64,000 nucleotides of DNA, from positions 458,840 through 522,839 of the forward strand of contig CAJJDN010000031.1 of the NCBI GenBank assembly GCA_905182985.1, read 5' to 3'. Of this stretch, positions 1 to 11,942 are shown piece by piece. Every line of letters starts with the position of its first letter. Position 1 is the first letter of the stretch. This stretch comes from Paramecium sonneborni (lineage: Eukaryota > Ciliophora > Oligohymenophorea > Peniculida > Parameciidae). A program made the position numbers and the translations under genes. The notes below the pieces were generated by a model that was given only the letters and a program-made list of their open reading frames with translations, was not told where the DNA came from and did no database searches.

Positions 1-87
1 TTACTTTTTTTATTCCATTCTAATCAATCGATTAAATTCTCTAAATTCTATCCTTCTTACTCTCTTCCTAAAACTATTGTCTCAATA

Positions 88-1048
88 TCAATTCAAATTT
101 ACATATCCGCTTATGCTATTTCCATTTCCACTAACATAAACACCATACCCATCTATTATTCCATTTCTAAATTCCCCTTCATAATAACTTTAATCATTCC
201 AAATAAACGTTCCCTTTCCGTTTATTTTATTTCTATTCATCTCTCCTTCATATCTTTTAATATTATCTCATTCTTACTTGCACCCATCTTTATAATATAA
301 AATCCCTCTCCCACTTTTCTAACCATCCTTAAATTATCCATAATATTTCAAACCATCATTTCTTATTTCTTAACCTTCTCCATTTAGTACATTATTTATC
401 CATAAACCTTTCATCATTTTATCTATTTACCTTTTACTACCTTACTCTTACTTTAGAACACTCCAAACCCGTTAGCCTTTCCAAATTTAAAATCACATTC
501 AAAACTATTCAATTAATTATCTCTTTACATATCACCATTCGAATAAATCATTCTACTAAATCCATTTAACTCATTATTCACCCAAATTCTATTTTTTATA
601 AATTATTAACTTTTACCCATCTAGTATATTTCCTACTTCAAACCATACCAGTATTCCAGGACCACTTTTTTACTCATTTTCAACTACACCAAAATAACAA
701 CTTTCATCATCGAAATTTCTAATCTCATATTTTTCATTTATTTCATAAACAGGACCCAAATCATTATACAATTATCTTATTTTTTTTGATTACATTTTCT
801 TTAAGACTTCCTAATACCTTATATCTACTTATGGACTATTCATTATAGATTAAGAAATTTCATCATTAGCTTGATAATGTATTAAATGGATGAATTACTA
901 TCATTCGAGAAGTTATTGGATATTTTGTCGATTTGAGTAAACTTTTCCTGATTTTACATGCAACTAGATTCGTCAATTTTGAAGAATTAAATATTGAAAA
1001 TTCATCCAATAAGGAATTATTGAAATAATAAGAACTTTCAGTTTCCAT
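88..1048 (-). pseudogene. decayed MORN-repeat protein gene
   Basis: Read on the minus strand with TAA/TAG as Gln, this stretch gives successive pieces of one MORN-repeat protein in different frames. The pieces include YYGQFKDGQKSGRGILYY, YEGEMNRNKINGKGTFIW and YYEGEFRNGIIDGYGVYV, the usual YxGxxxxGxxxGxG pattern. A possible N-terminal exon begins METESSYYF at 1048. At least four frame changes and in-frame TGAs separate the pieces, and I found no GTA...AG introns that would repair them. MORN proteins commonly bind membrane or cytoskeleton in ciliates and have many paralogues, so loss of one copy is plausible. The downstream end is the TGA at 88-90. A few sequence errors instead of true decay cannot be excluded. 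Confidence 0.7.
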
Positions 1049-1251
1049 AATTTAATAATGACAAGAAATGTCTCGCATAATTATTTTTCACTCTAATCCT
1101 TACACATTTACTAAAGAACACTATTGACAATAATGATAAATTAATAATTTTGAACTAAATTAAATAATTATTTTATATCATTTCCTTTTCCAAATTTAAG
1201 GAAACCAATTACTATTTTCTTTCATTTCTTGCAAATTACTGTTCACATCAT

Positions 1252-1791
1252 TCAATTTTAATTTTACTTTATCCACTTCACTTTTACATTCATTTATAAT
1301 AGTCCAAACAACTGCTCCCTTATCTATTTTTACTTTAAAAAGTTACCTTTCTAATTTTAATTTTATTACTCTACCATCTATTTCAATTAATGGAATTTTG
1401 TTTCAACAAGATCACGGGTTTATGTTTCAACATCTAATTTATTGCATAAATTTATTACTTAACCATATTTAATCATGCATTCTTTTTTCAATCGATTTTA
1501 AATCAATATCAAATTAATTTTTTCTTTAGTTCTCTTTTAAGTCTTTCCTTAATTATCATTATAAATTATTGATTACTATTAATCAAAAAGCATGTTTATC
1601 AATGAATCATGATACTGTGTTTTTTTATTCACTTCTTCCTTCACATTTTTGATTTTATTTTTCAAGGTTTTAATTTAATCTTCAAAGAGAAATTAATCAT
1701 TAAAATCAGAAAAGGAACTATTTTTTGATAAAACGAGTGTTTATTTAATGGTACTATCTTAACTTCCAATAGTGTATTATTTTTATTTCAT
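1252..1791 (-). CDS. doubtful coiled-coil protein
   Basis: A single open frame of 179 codons (ciliate code) starts MKQKQYTIGSQ and ends at a TGA. Residues about 35-75 look like a coiled coil (QIKTLKNKIKNVKEEVNKK), faintly like a SNARE-type helix, but I do not assign a family. From about residue 85 onward a second frame also looks protein-like (SEVDKVKLKLNDVNSNLQEM, running to a TGA near 1178), so the gene may be frameshifted. It lies just upstream of the decayed MORN gene on the same strand, and both may be remnants. Confidence is low because Gln-rich frames appear by chance in this code. Confidence 0.35.
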
Positions 1792-2192
1792 TTATTATAG
1801 TTCATTCTATAAATGGTGAAGTTGATTTTGAAACTAGGAATATACAGTATAATAAAACATCAAACAAATGCTTATGAATTAAATGTTCCACTATTAATTA
1901 AATTTGCTTAGATAATTCTTCCATAAGAGCGCTCTTTTAAAATTCCTTTTCAATTATCTCTTATGTAAAATCTCGTTATTCTTCATTCATTGAAATAGAT
2001 GATCTTTATCTATGTAATGACTTTGATTTTTTCATATACTATTTTATGAATAGTGATATTTACATTATCTACTAATTTTTCTACATTGCTTTATAGATCT
2101 TATTCATTTATACTCATTATTATTTATATATAATATATAAGGCATCTTAGATAAAGTTAATTTATAAAAAATTTCATAATTTAATCAGTTGG
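1792..2192. other. intergenic, AT-rich
   Basis: About 400 bases between divergent genes. It is AT-rich and I see no supported coding frame or RNA. It presumably carries promoter sequence for the GSK3-type kinase, but no motif stands out. Confidence 0.5.
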
Positions 2193-3437
2193 ATGGCACG
2201 CTATGCTAAAAAACCAATAAACAAATATCCTCAACCAGCAGATGCCAATAGAAGAGTGTAAACAGAAGCAGCTGATATAGATGATATAGATCTCTAATAA
2301 GCAATATTAAAATTCAAAAATCTATAAGAGAAACAAAAAACTCCATTAAAAAATTAAAGAACTAAAAGTAAATCTCCAGCCCCACAATAAAGCAATTAAC
2401 CTATTGATTATTCATAATTTACCTTCACTAGCTTAAAAGTAATTGGGCAAGGATCCTTTGGAATAGTATACAAAGCAAAAGTGAATGAGACAGGGGAAAT
2501 AGTTGCAGTGAAAAAAGTGATCTAAGATAAGAGATATAAAAATAGAGAAATATAAATCCTTCAAGAATTGGATCATCCAAATATTGTTGAAACAAAACAT
2601 GCTTATTTTACATATGGAGATTCTCCTGATGAATAATATCTAAATGTTATTATGGACTATTAGCCTGAAACTCTCCATTCATTCAATGCTTAATTTTTGA
2701 AGTAGCAATAATTATTACCAGAAATATAAGCTAAGCTATACTCATATTAGTTATTACGTGGCATAGCCTATGTTCATACAAGAGGTATTTGCCATAGAGA
2801 CATCAAACCACATAATGTTTTGGTAAATCCAGATACAAATGTACTTAAAATCTGTGATTTTGGAAGTGCTAAAAAGTTATCGCCATTAGAACCTAATATT
2901 GCTTACATTTGTTCAAGATGTTACAGAGCTCCTGAACTATTATTTGGAGCTACTAATTATACTACTCAAGTTGATTTGTGGTCTGTTGGTTGTATCATTG
3001 GTGAAATGTTTAATGGATTACCTTTATTTCTAGGAGCATCAGCAGTAGATTAATTAGTTGAAATTATCAAAATACTAGGATCTCCTAGTAAGGAAGAAGT
3101 TCTATCTATGAATGAATTATATGATATCAAACAATATAAAATTGTTTAAATTAGAAAAAAAGATTGGAGAAAAGTATTTTAAACTGTAGTCGATCCTGCT
3201 GCTATAGATTTAATTAGTAAAATACTTACTTATTGTCCTAAAACAAGATTGACTGCAATACAAGCATTAACACATTCATATTTTGATGATCTTAGAGATG
3301 AATCTACTTTCAGGATGTACCAATCTAAAATTTAAATTCCTGATTTATTTGATTTCACAAAAGAAGAACTTTCAAATAATCAATCATTAGCTAATAAATT
3401 AATTCCAAAATGGTACTAAAAAAGAAATAAATGTTGA
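2193..3437 (+). CDS. GSK3/shaggy-family serine/threonine kinase
   Basis: One uninterrupted frame of 414 residues. A Gln-rich N-terminus of about 75 residues precedes a complete kinase domain: glycine loop [17 protein letters not shown] lysine in VAVKKV, then [13 protein letters not shown], which is diagnostic of GSK3. The catalytic loop is [12 protein letters not shown] and the Mg-binding motif is CDFGSAKKL. The activation loop [19 protein letters not shown] keeps the regulatory tyrosine that corresponds to Tyr216 of GSK3-beta, but the second tyrosine before YRAPE is Cys. GSK3 kinases phosphorylate primed substrates in growth and cytoskeletal control. No inhibitory Ser9-type N-terminal site is obvious. 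The family call is secure; the cellular role here is inferred. No intron was needed. Confidence 0.93.
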
Positions 3438-3544
3438 TTATTTTTATTCATTATAATGAAATATTATTTTCATACTCCATTTATATCCAAAAATATGAGA
3501 CTAAAAATTTTATATTATATAATTTCAAATTTGAGAAATATTTT

Positions 3545-5317
3545 TCATTTTTGGTAAATGTGTTGTTTCTGAATTCCCTCTTCTTTCTCTAGTTCTTTTA
3601 ACGACTATTCCAACTGTTGAGAAGATATCTCTATTATAAACTAAAAAAGTCTTACTTTACTTTAGCTTTACTGCCTTTCAGCTTTGTAGTATTATTCTAA
3701 GCAGAGGGGACTTCTTTACCCCAAGCTGTATTTTTATAAAGTGAAATATTATATTGATCAGTAGGAGATTTTATCATACGCATATCTTTAGTATTATTAT
3801 TATTTTATTTATTTATAGGGATAAGATATTATTCCTTATCTTCGAAAATAACTTAAGCAACCTATTCATAAATTTACATCGAATTAATTCTAATGAATGA
3901 TATTTATATGTATTTATACTTTATATTTCCATCACTTGTAACACTTGGCTAACTTAATCTACGAATTCTATTCAGAATTTATTTTTTATCATGATCATTA
4001 ATAGCATCTTTAATTTAAGCATCTTCTGCTTTAACTACTTATGCTGATGATTGATTATGAGAAGCATTAATTTACTGAGTCAATGAAAGATATTCATTTC
4101 TAACCATTCTTAAAGCAGGATCATTCATCATATCTAGATTGATTGGCTAATCTTTTGGCCCTTCTCTAACTCTACCTTCTTAAATTATAAGCACTCCTGA
4201 TTATAAATGCATATTCTCATTAACAAGAGGAGCAAGATTTTAAAATTTAATTTGATCTTTCGTATCTCTTTCCCTATCTTTATCGTCTTCTTGCTTCTTT
4301 TTTATTTGTGAACTTGAATTCTAAAATAAACTTCTTCTTTTATTTAACATGTTTATTTTAGTTTGACCATCTTCAAATTTAGATCTCTCAATTAATAATT
4401 TAAATACCCTAATGTTGCAGCTGGAGGTGGAAATTTATGGTTTTTCAAAGCCACAACAGAAATTAATTTTCCATCATAATCATAAGTGTATAACTTTGAT
4501 TTTTTATCTTTAGAAATGAGCTCATATTTCAATTATTATTCTTCCATTTCCTTTTATTTCCTTTTTCTCTCTTGTTCTTTTATATCTTATTTAATTTTAT
4601 AATCTCTTTCCTTTTAAGTTCTTAATAGTTCTTCTGTCAAACTTATATCTAAAGGATCATTAAGATCAACAATTCCAGGTAATTTTTCTTTATCTCTTAC
4701 ATTTTTTTAATTATTCAATTATGCTTAATCCTTAAAATATAGGAATAATTTTTCAATACTTAAATTAAGACTCTAGATCTCATAAAAGTTTAGGCAGTTA
4801 AAGATTAGCGATTAGAATTTGTGCTTTATTATTCAACTTCTTAAATCTTGGCAGGTAGTAGATTAATTTTTTATACAAGCCATTACTCCTATTGAAATCT
4901 AACCTATTAATTAAAAACTTTGAATACAGGTTCCTCATCCTCCTCTAATCCTCCAGTATAATAATCATATGTTGGATCTTCATGTTATCGAAAATATTAT
5001 TGAATGGGATGTGTCATTCTAATTATGGAAGATTAGTAGCCAATGATAGGTAGCATTTTAATTTGTTCATTTTCAGTAATTTTTTTTGAGACTATTGTAA
5101 TTATCTTTTTAATGAAATCTCGAATAAAAAGCTCTCCTTCCACTAAGTTACATTATGATTGAATTGGATCCAATGGTAGATAAAATGAATGAAAATTGAG
5201 TTTGCCCATATCAACTTCAATCAATTCGCTATCAGATTGTGTATCCAATTTCTCAGTCGGATAAGAACGAATTGATGATAATTCCCCATACGAACTTCTT
5301 TATAATTAACTTTTCAT
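3545..5317 (-). CDS. conserved-looking protein of unknown function (566 aa)
   Basis: Start MKSYQQRSSYGELSS. Removing introns at 4731-4759 (29 nt, AAG end), 4385-4407 (23 nt, GAG end) and 3641-3660 (20 nt) leaves exactly 567 codons. A further 30-nt in-frame intron-like segment (GTATAAATAC... to TTAG) may lie just after GNIKYK, at roughly 3890-3925. The protein is charged and Gln-rich, with a basic/acidic helical stretch (RTQKERDYKIKQDIKEQERK) in the middle followed by LYTYDYDGKLISVVAL. It ends in a short helix (ISSQQLEQSLKELEKEEG). No membrane segment or enzyme motif is visible, and I do not recognise the family. The unusual 3' splice sites are the weakest part of the model. Confidence 0.7.
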
Positions 5318-5497
5318 ATAAATATTTTAACAGATTAATTCATTGAATACGTTTTTAGTTTGAGATGTTAGTGTAAAATTATGTATGTTTTGTAGGATGA
5401 GTATGTATAAATGTATGTTAATTAAATAATAATTAGTGATATTTGCAATTTTAAAACGAAGAATTTTTATTCCGTTTTTGGCATTAATAAATTAATT

Positions 5498-6631
5498 ATG
5501 AGAACTCTTGTTGCCCTTTGCTTAGTGGCTGCCGTCTTCGCTATTGATACAAACAAATTTGCTGTGCTCCTCCAAGCCGGTACTAAAGGAAATGATGCTG
5601 TTGAATCAGTTTACAACCTCTTGAGAGATTTGAAGACAGAAAATGTTAATGTCTAAGCTGCTGCCGACAGAAAGAATAACACTGATGAAGGTATTGTGTA
5701 AATTTAGACTTAGAAATCTTTACTTAGGTCATTGGTGACTTGACAAATGTTGCCTCCCTTAACAAATAATAATGGGAAGCATTAGGAGCTGTTCGTACTG
5801 ATGTTGAAGCCCAAATCAGAGTATTCTATTTTCCCTTAAAATTTAGGATGGATATTCATGGTTAGCATGGGCTGAAGCAAGACTTGCTGAAATCGAAAGA
5901 AGAAATGCTTAACTCTAAGACTAAAGATGTTGGGCTAATGGACTCTTTGTTAGATCATTAGCTGATCATGCTGATGCAGTTGCAGTTGTCTAACTCTTGC
6001 AACAAGATGTAGCTGGATGGCTCACAAACAATGCTGGTGTTGAATTAGTTCAAAAGGCTGAAACCATCGCCGACAAATTGTCAGCATACAGTCACCTCTT
6101 CTAATAAGATGCCCTCTAGAAATTCTAATCCCTTGCTGAAGTCAAGAGAGATGGCACAACTGGAGAACAAGTCCTTTCCATCTTATCAGACTTATAAGCT
6201 GAATTGGAAGCAACACTTGCTACACTCTAAGAATAAGAAATCCATGCTGCCTTTGCTCTTGCCAAATACGTTTCTGATACTAATGCTGAAGTTGCTTGGT
6301 TGAACTCTGAACACGAAAGAAGAACAGGCCTTGTTGAAAAATTAGAAACTGTATGCATACATAAATTAATTTCATTAGTAACTCCCTGCAGTTCTTGCTT
6401 AATAAGCTAAAGCACTCAAATTATGGAAAGATTCATTGAATGCAGTTGCTGGTGCCACCGCTGATTTAGAAGAAAAAAGAGAATTCTATGCTTCTGAAAC
6501 TGCAAGAAGATAAGGTATCTCATCTCATTTAATATATACTAGAGGAAAACGCCATCATCGATGTTGTCATCTAATTATTCAAGGATCAAGTTAGAGCCTT
6601 AGCCTCATAAACATCCCTTGGTAGAAAATGA
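5498..6631 (+). CDS. trichocyst matrix protein (TMP family)
   Basis: 342 residues after removing four introns: 5691-5713, 5821-5846, 6351-6378 and 6515-6542. It starts with a signal peptide, MRTLVALCLVAAVFA, then acidic coiled-coil segments rich in Ala, Glu, Gln and Leu with conserved aromatic blocks such as QEIHAAFALAKY and WLNSEHERR. This matches Paramecium trichocyst matrix proteins, which enter the secretory pathway, are cleaved from precursors and crystallise in trichocysts, expanding on Ca2+-triggered exocytosis. Codon use is richer in G and C than in most neighbours, typical of a strongly expressed gene. A second family member lies at 9231-10417. About 180 bp separate this start from the divergent upstream gene. 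Confidence 0.9.
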
Positions 6632-7106
6632 TTAGATTATAAAATATTCAATTTAAAAATATCCACCAAGTTAAACAATTCATCATCTTATTAATTTCAA
6701 CAAGTCAAAACCATTTAATATTTTTACTTCATTCATTAATCTACATAATTCTCAATATTCTAATCCAATTAATAATCCTTTTCTTTTTCTTAAAATACAT
6801 CAATATTTCTTTAAAATAAATAAATTTTTTTAAATTAAAATCCTTAAATCTCATTGATTTATAAAAATTTTAATAAAGCAATTTAACTGAAAATATAAAC
6901 AGATAAGTTATAAACACCTTGGTACAAGATTAAATATTATATAGATTAGTTTAGAATACTTTAATAAAATTTAAATACTCTATATTTAAATATTGGTTTT
7001 ATTATAAAATAAATTAAATAGAGAATATTTTAGAATTATTTTGCGCATTATTTAATTATATATATAGGTTCCTTAATAAAAATTTATTAAGCAATAAATA
7101 AAAATT
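6632..7106. other. intergenic, AT-rich
   Basis: About 475 bases of very AT-rich sequence between two plus-strand genes. I see no supported coding frame. Confidence 0.5.
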
Positions 7107-8216
7107 ATGTTAAATTCAAGTATTTACAGTTCCGGAAGTAATTCAGCCGTAAAGACAAAAGGCAATTAGGCTCATCTACTTTCAACAGCAATAAGTAAAT
7201 TAGGAGATTCAAGCTTCAAATAGAGAAATTCAGATTAAAAAAATATATCTCCAGTGAGATTAAGATTATTTAGAGACTCTCCTAAAACTTATAAAGGTCT
7301 AGAAGGTTGCGTTGTAGGTGATTATCAGTAAGATTATGAATAAATTTCAGTCCTTTGGCTCCAACTCATGTTGTATTTTCAAATGATAAGACTCCATCTC
7401 CACATAGATCAGCTCGAACATTTAGAGATTCTCCTGAAAGAGCTAAGGTCAAGTTGAATCAATTTTAAGATTGGAACTCCAAATTAGATATTCAATTATA
7501 AATACAAAATAATTAGATAGGAAAATTGAACAATTAACTAATATAATAAAGTCACCAACCTTATAAACATAAGAGCTCAAAATCAAGCTTATTGTTTTCA
7601 GGAAGTAGTCCATCGAATTACTAAAAGTTTGGTAAATAAAGTGACCTTTCATCACTTTCATCAAGATTGAACTCTATTCCAACATCATAGATAGTCCCAT
7701 ATTAAATAGGGTAAATATAGCTAGATTATCATAGACATCAAAGTGAATTAAATGCATTACAGTCCTCATTAAGTAGAATAATGAAAACAAGTAGATATTG
7801 AAGATTAGTGATTATATGAATAATTAAATCAAATAAATATTTTTAATTGTAAAATAGAAAATAAATGATTTAGATCAAAATCAACAAGAATATATACTTT
7901 AGTTCGAGATAGTTAAATAGCTTTGATGATTTATTATAAGAATATTAGTTTTAATTTGAGACTAACTAAAATGAAGATAATTTACTATTCTAGTATTATT
8001 TTTAGAAATAAAGGTAGTTTTATAGATGGAGATGGAGATAAAGTAGTTATTTAAAATGATTACGATTTTAAAGAATTCATAAAATTGAGTGCAGAGTTTT
8101 TAAAAATCACAGTTGAGTAGAAAGATAAAGAAGATTTTGCAGAAATAGTGTACCATAATGACATAAAAAAAGATGCAATAAAAAAAAAGATTATGAAACT
8201 TTTAGAGTATTATTGA
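7107..8216 (+). CDS. protein with C-terminal PB1/OPCA-like motif
   Basis: 338 residues when introns at 7328-7350, 7743-7762 (GTG start), 7849-7873 and 7993-8017 are removed; exon length is then divisible by three. The N-terminal two thirds are low-complexity and Ser/Asn/Gln-rich, with repeated FRDSP motifs (LFRDSPKTYKG and TFRDSPERAKV) that may be phosphorylation sites. Near the C-terminus, LLFYFIDGDGDKVVIQND resembles the acidic OPCA motif of PB1 dimerisation domains, which bind a basic partner PB1. No enzyme domain is visible. The second intron is the least certain because it lacks the usual GTA start. The PB1 assignment rests on the motif alone. Confidence 0.62.
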
Positions 8217-8246
8217 CAGGTGTTATTTTTATTTATGTTTAATAAA

Positions 8247-8742
8247 TCATTTTCTGGCAGCCAAAGCAACTTAAGTTGCAATTCTGTTTAAGTCTTATTA
8301 TCCTTCTTTGGTAACGATTCTTGATCCCTTCTTTAAAAGAGATTTGTTGTCTTTTTTCAAGACTTTGATTGATTCTAATTATTAAAGTAGATATCTAATG
8401 ACTTTTCCTGATCCAGATTCATGTTTACCATTATCATTGACTGAACCAAACATATGTGTCAGATTTCCAACACCCTTAAAGTTAATTAATGAATATTTTA
8501 TACCCAATGACCTCTCACATATATTTTACGAGCAAGTGCAGCAGCTCTAACATACATCCAATCTTAATCAATTGGTGAAATTTCTTTTCCCAATCCAGTT
8601 TTAACAATAGATGCCCATTCTGGAATTTTTATTTTATTATTTTTCTTCAAATATTCGGCATATCCGCGAATGAAATCTTAAGCAGGTACATCCTTCATTT
8701 AATGAGTGATAATACTTTGACGGTGTAGAATGGAGTCGACAT
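8247..8742 (-). CDS. RPS19: 40S ribosomal protein eS19
   Basis: 147 residues from three exons. The N-terminus MSTPFYTVKDVPAQDFIRGY matches the eS19 start after a 23-nt intron (8693-8715). Conserved blocks are YLKKNNKIKIPEWASIVKTG, DQDWMYVRAAALARKIYVRG and the C-terminal GSRIVTKEGQQDLNRIATQV. A second intron lies at 8475-8503 (29 nt). eS19 is a small-subunit protein needed for 18S rRNA 3' maturation. The length agrees with the family. Both introns end in AAG, not TAG. This gene is hidden under the standard code. Confidence 0.95.
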
Positions 8743-9230
8743 GAAAATCAAAAATCAAAAAAATATTTTTGAAATAATTATAAAGATATTTTTTATTATT
8801 ATTGGCTCTTGACTGACAGCAGAGATTGTATGTAATTATAGATCTATTGAATTATGTACTTATCTCAAAATCAATGGGATATTGTTTTAATTAACATTTT
8901 ATAATTTTAATGAATAGGAATTCTAAAGATGGATAAAAATAACTTTAAAGGTTAGAGTAAAGTATTTTAGAAGAGTTTGAATAGTTGGAGTTGAGAGAAT
9001 TTGATTTAAGGTAATTAAGACATTGTTAAAGAATATGGATAATTTAAGGAAAGATTGGAAATGGAGAAATCAAAATAGAAAGGGAGAGTGTAGTATGAGA
9101 ATAAATAAATAAATAATGAATGAGGAATGGCAAGAGATAGATATTTATATATTTAGATCGTATTTAATAATAATTAAATGTACATTATAAGCATTTGATC
9201 GATCCGTTTTTAAAACATTAATTAAAATAT
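8743..9230. other. intergenic with a possible small ORF
   Basis: About 490 bases between eS19 and the second trichocyst gene, which are divergent. A plus-strand frame at 8910-9098 (62 codons, starting MNRNSKDGQKQL) is open in the ciliate code and charged. It has no recognisable domain and is probably chance. Otherwise the region is AT-rich. Confidence 0.4.
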
Positions 9231-10417
9231 ATGCAAAAACTAGCCATCTTGACATTAGTTGTTGCTCTTGCAGCTTCCAAATTTGTTGATACCCACACAA
9301 CTTTGGCTCAAATTGATGCTAATCCATTTGGAAATGTTGTGTTGTCTGCAATCAAGGCACACATTCAAGCCTAAACACCAGCCAATGAAGTTAATATGTT
9401 ATTGAACGGTGTTGCTGCTGGATTGTAATAAGATCAAAATGACCACGATCACGCTTTCGAATTAGACACAACAACCAATAATAGAGTAAGAATATTTATT
9501 AAGAATATCTTAGATTGTGGAAGATTTGGAAAAAGAAATCTTATATCACTAAAATCAAATTACATCCAACACTTAATTGAGAGATGACACAATTGAAGCA
9601 TTGGCTGTTTCTGAAGAAGACATTAGAGTTACAATTCAAGACATTGCAACAAATGAATAAACATATGCCAGAGAAGAAGCCACAAGAAACTAATAACACG
9701 AAACCTTTGTTGCTAAAGTTGCTGCCATTGATGATGTTATTGATGCCATTGATGATGCTGCCAAATTAGTTCAACACTTGAGCTTAGGTGCTTCATTTGT
9801 CTAAGTTAAATCAAAATATGAAACTATTCACAAGAGACTTACTGATAATACATCCCATTCCCAACTCTTATAAGTATTTTATTTTAATATTCTTTAGCCA
9901 GTTGTTGCTGCTCTTACTGAATTAGCTACTCATGGAGTTAACTAAAAGGCTTTAACCAAGATTGCTTAACTCTTAAGCGAAATCAGATAATAATTAGTCT
10001 CAGAAAAGGCTACTAAAACTGTATTTATTATATTCTAATTCTTATTAAGGATGTTGAAGAAAGATAAGCTGCTCATTGGGCTGAATTCAGTGTTCATTTG
10101 AGCAATGAACATACCAGATTGGTTGAAAGAAAAGCATAATTGGAAGTCTAAATCTAAGAATAAAAGGATACAATTGAAGATGCTTAATCATGGATCGAAT
10201 TCCACACCTTAGAATTAGAAAATAGTGAAGAAAGACTTGCTGGATAATAAGCATGGTATGCAGTCTAATCTGAAATCTATGAAACTTAAACTGCTGAAAG
10301 GTATCATCAAACCTACTATAATCTAGAGCTGCATAAAATGAAATCGTTGACAGACTCTAAGAACACATCAGCGAGAAATTATCAACCACCGCTCAATTCA
10401 TCAGCAAGAGAAATTGA
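9231..10417 (+). CDS. trichocyst matrix protein (TMP family), second gene
   Basis: 359 residues after removing introns at 9486-9513, 9874-9897, 10021-10049 (AAG end) and 10301-10326. The signal peptide MQKLAILTLVVALAASKFVD is followed by an acidic coiled-coil protein with Ala/Glu/Gln-rich heptads. Tryptophan blocks occur late (AAHWAEFSVHLSNEHTR and AQSWIEFHTLELENS), as in trichocyst matrix proteins. It would be secreted into trichocysts and processed like the product at 5498-6631, from which it has diverged strongly; they may be different subfamilies that heterodimerise. Its codon usage is high-expression-like. Stop is TGA. Confidence 0.88.
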
Positions 10418-10534
10418 TTCATTAACATATACAATTATTGACAATTGTTCTACATTCAACATTATATATTATTATTCTCTCTTCTCAGTCCCGCTTAATA
10501 TTATTTTTATAAAATTCTTAGCTCAAACTTAAAG

Positions 10535-10834
10535 AGGCAAAGATTGCATTTACAATATTATTAAACGTCCATAAGAAATTCTTGAATTACTACTCTTTGC
10601 AAACCTATCTCCTAAACGTAGTGCATTTCATTTCAACTAAAAATGGAATTGAATCTGATATTATCATGTATCCAAATTTGACATTAATACAACCTAAATT
10701 ATTACATAAGCTATGTAGGCAAATCATTAATGTCAAGGGAAATATCAGGAATACCTAAAATTATCTCTTTAGATTATCAAAACAAAGATAAAGATAAAAG
10801 TGATAATGAGATAGAAGATCTCTTTATCACTTGA
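10535..10834 (+). pseudogene. decayed gene fragment, unrecognised
   Basis: Three protein-like pieces follow each other in different plus-strand frames: KRPQEILELLLFANLSPKR, then NGIESDIIMYPNLTLIQPKL, then SREISGIPKIISLDYQNKD running to a TGA at 10832-10834. No short introns join them cleanly. They have little Gln from TAA/TAG, which argues against random frames. I read it as the 3' remnant of a lost gene; family unknown. Confidence 0.4.
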
Positions 10835-11942
10835 AAAGACATCCATTTCACAAATTATGGTATCAAGGAGTCAGTTAGAGACTCTACTTATTATAAATAG
10901 AGACCTGAGACTTAGTATTATCATCATTAATATTGTAACTATGGGATAGACTTCCAAACTAAAGGATTAACAATTCAGAAATTATAAAATTACTTGGAAA
11001 AATTGCAATATCATATTGATGGATATTTTTGGAAAAAAAAATTGGTTTTCATCTTTTTGAAGAGTAAGGGGAATTCGAGAGCTTTTGATCTTTATTCTTC
11101 CCAGTTTATAAAAAACAATAAAAATGTAATATCTTTTATTTAAGCTTTTAAAAATAAAATAAAAGTTATTTCTCATTAAAATTTGAACCCTAAATAACAT
11201 TGTATTTAATAATTAATATAATAATAAACTTATTAATTATAAATTAATTTATAGAATGAAAATTTTTATTGAATTTTAGATTTATACTATAATCTTATTT
11301 TATATTTTTATCTTAATCTTATCTGATGTTGAATAGCTAGCATTGAGTTTTTTTTACAAAAAGATTAAGCAATTATTTCCATAAATAAAAATACAATTAT
11401 TTTATACAATACAATTTCAATAATTAAAATAAATGTATAGAGAAATCTGCAACTTCACAAGGTTATTATAGTGAAGTAGGGAAATGGGAATCAAAGGTGC
11501 CACAATATGATTTTGAGCATTTAGAAACTTTTTGATGGGTGTTTTTATTTCTTTGTATCTGTGACAATAATGAGAATAGATTTAAAAGAGGCTCAATAAA
11601 ATTTGAGGGGCATAAAGTAGAGGATGAAGTATCAATAAATAAGTATATTAGTTATTGGAGAAGACTTTAAATAGATAGTGAGAATTTGATTAAGGTTTGT
11701 GTTTTGTAATGAAAAAAATTAGTATTAAAAGCAAGGTTAGGAAATTACCTAAATTGTAAGGGTTATGATTTATTGGTTAGTTAGTTTACATCAAGTATCA
11801 AATTTGGAGGGTGAAGAAGAAAATTTAATGAATGGCAAATCTTAATTGAACCTGATTATAAAAGTCATATATTAAATGATGAACATATCTAATATTAATT
11901 ATATCTTTTTAACATTTGATGTTACATCATCTTAGGAAATAC
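10835..11942. other. 5' flank of the PEPCK array
   Basis: About 1.1 kb without a supported gene. From about 11240 it is recognisably related to the spacers at 13711-14534 and 16303-17126, sharing for example GCAACTTCA...AAGGTTAT...GTGAAGTAGG with small changes. It is therefore the diverged first copy of the PEPCK upstream region, and the distance to the start codon is conserved. It probably contains the promoter. Confidence 0.6.

Noticed and set aside
4385..4407. Frameshift in the unknown gene at 3545-5317
   Set aside because: A 23-nt segment with GTA start and AG end restores the frame and makes total exon length divisible by three, so an intron is more likely than an indel.
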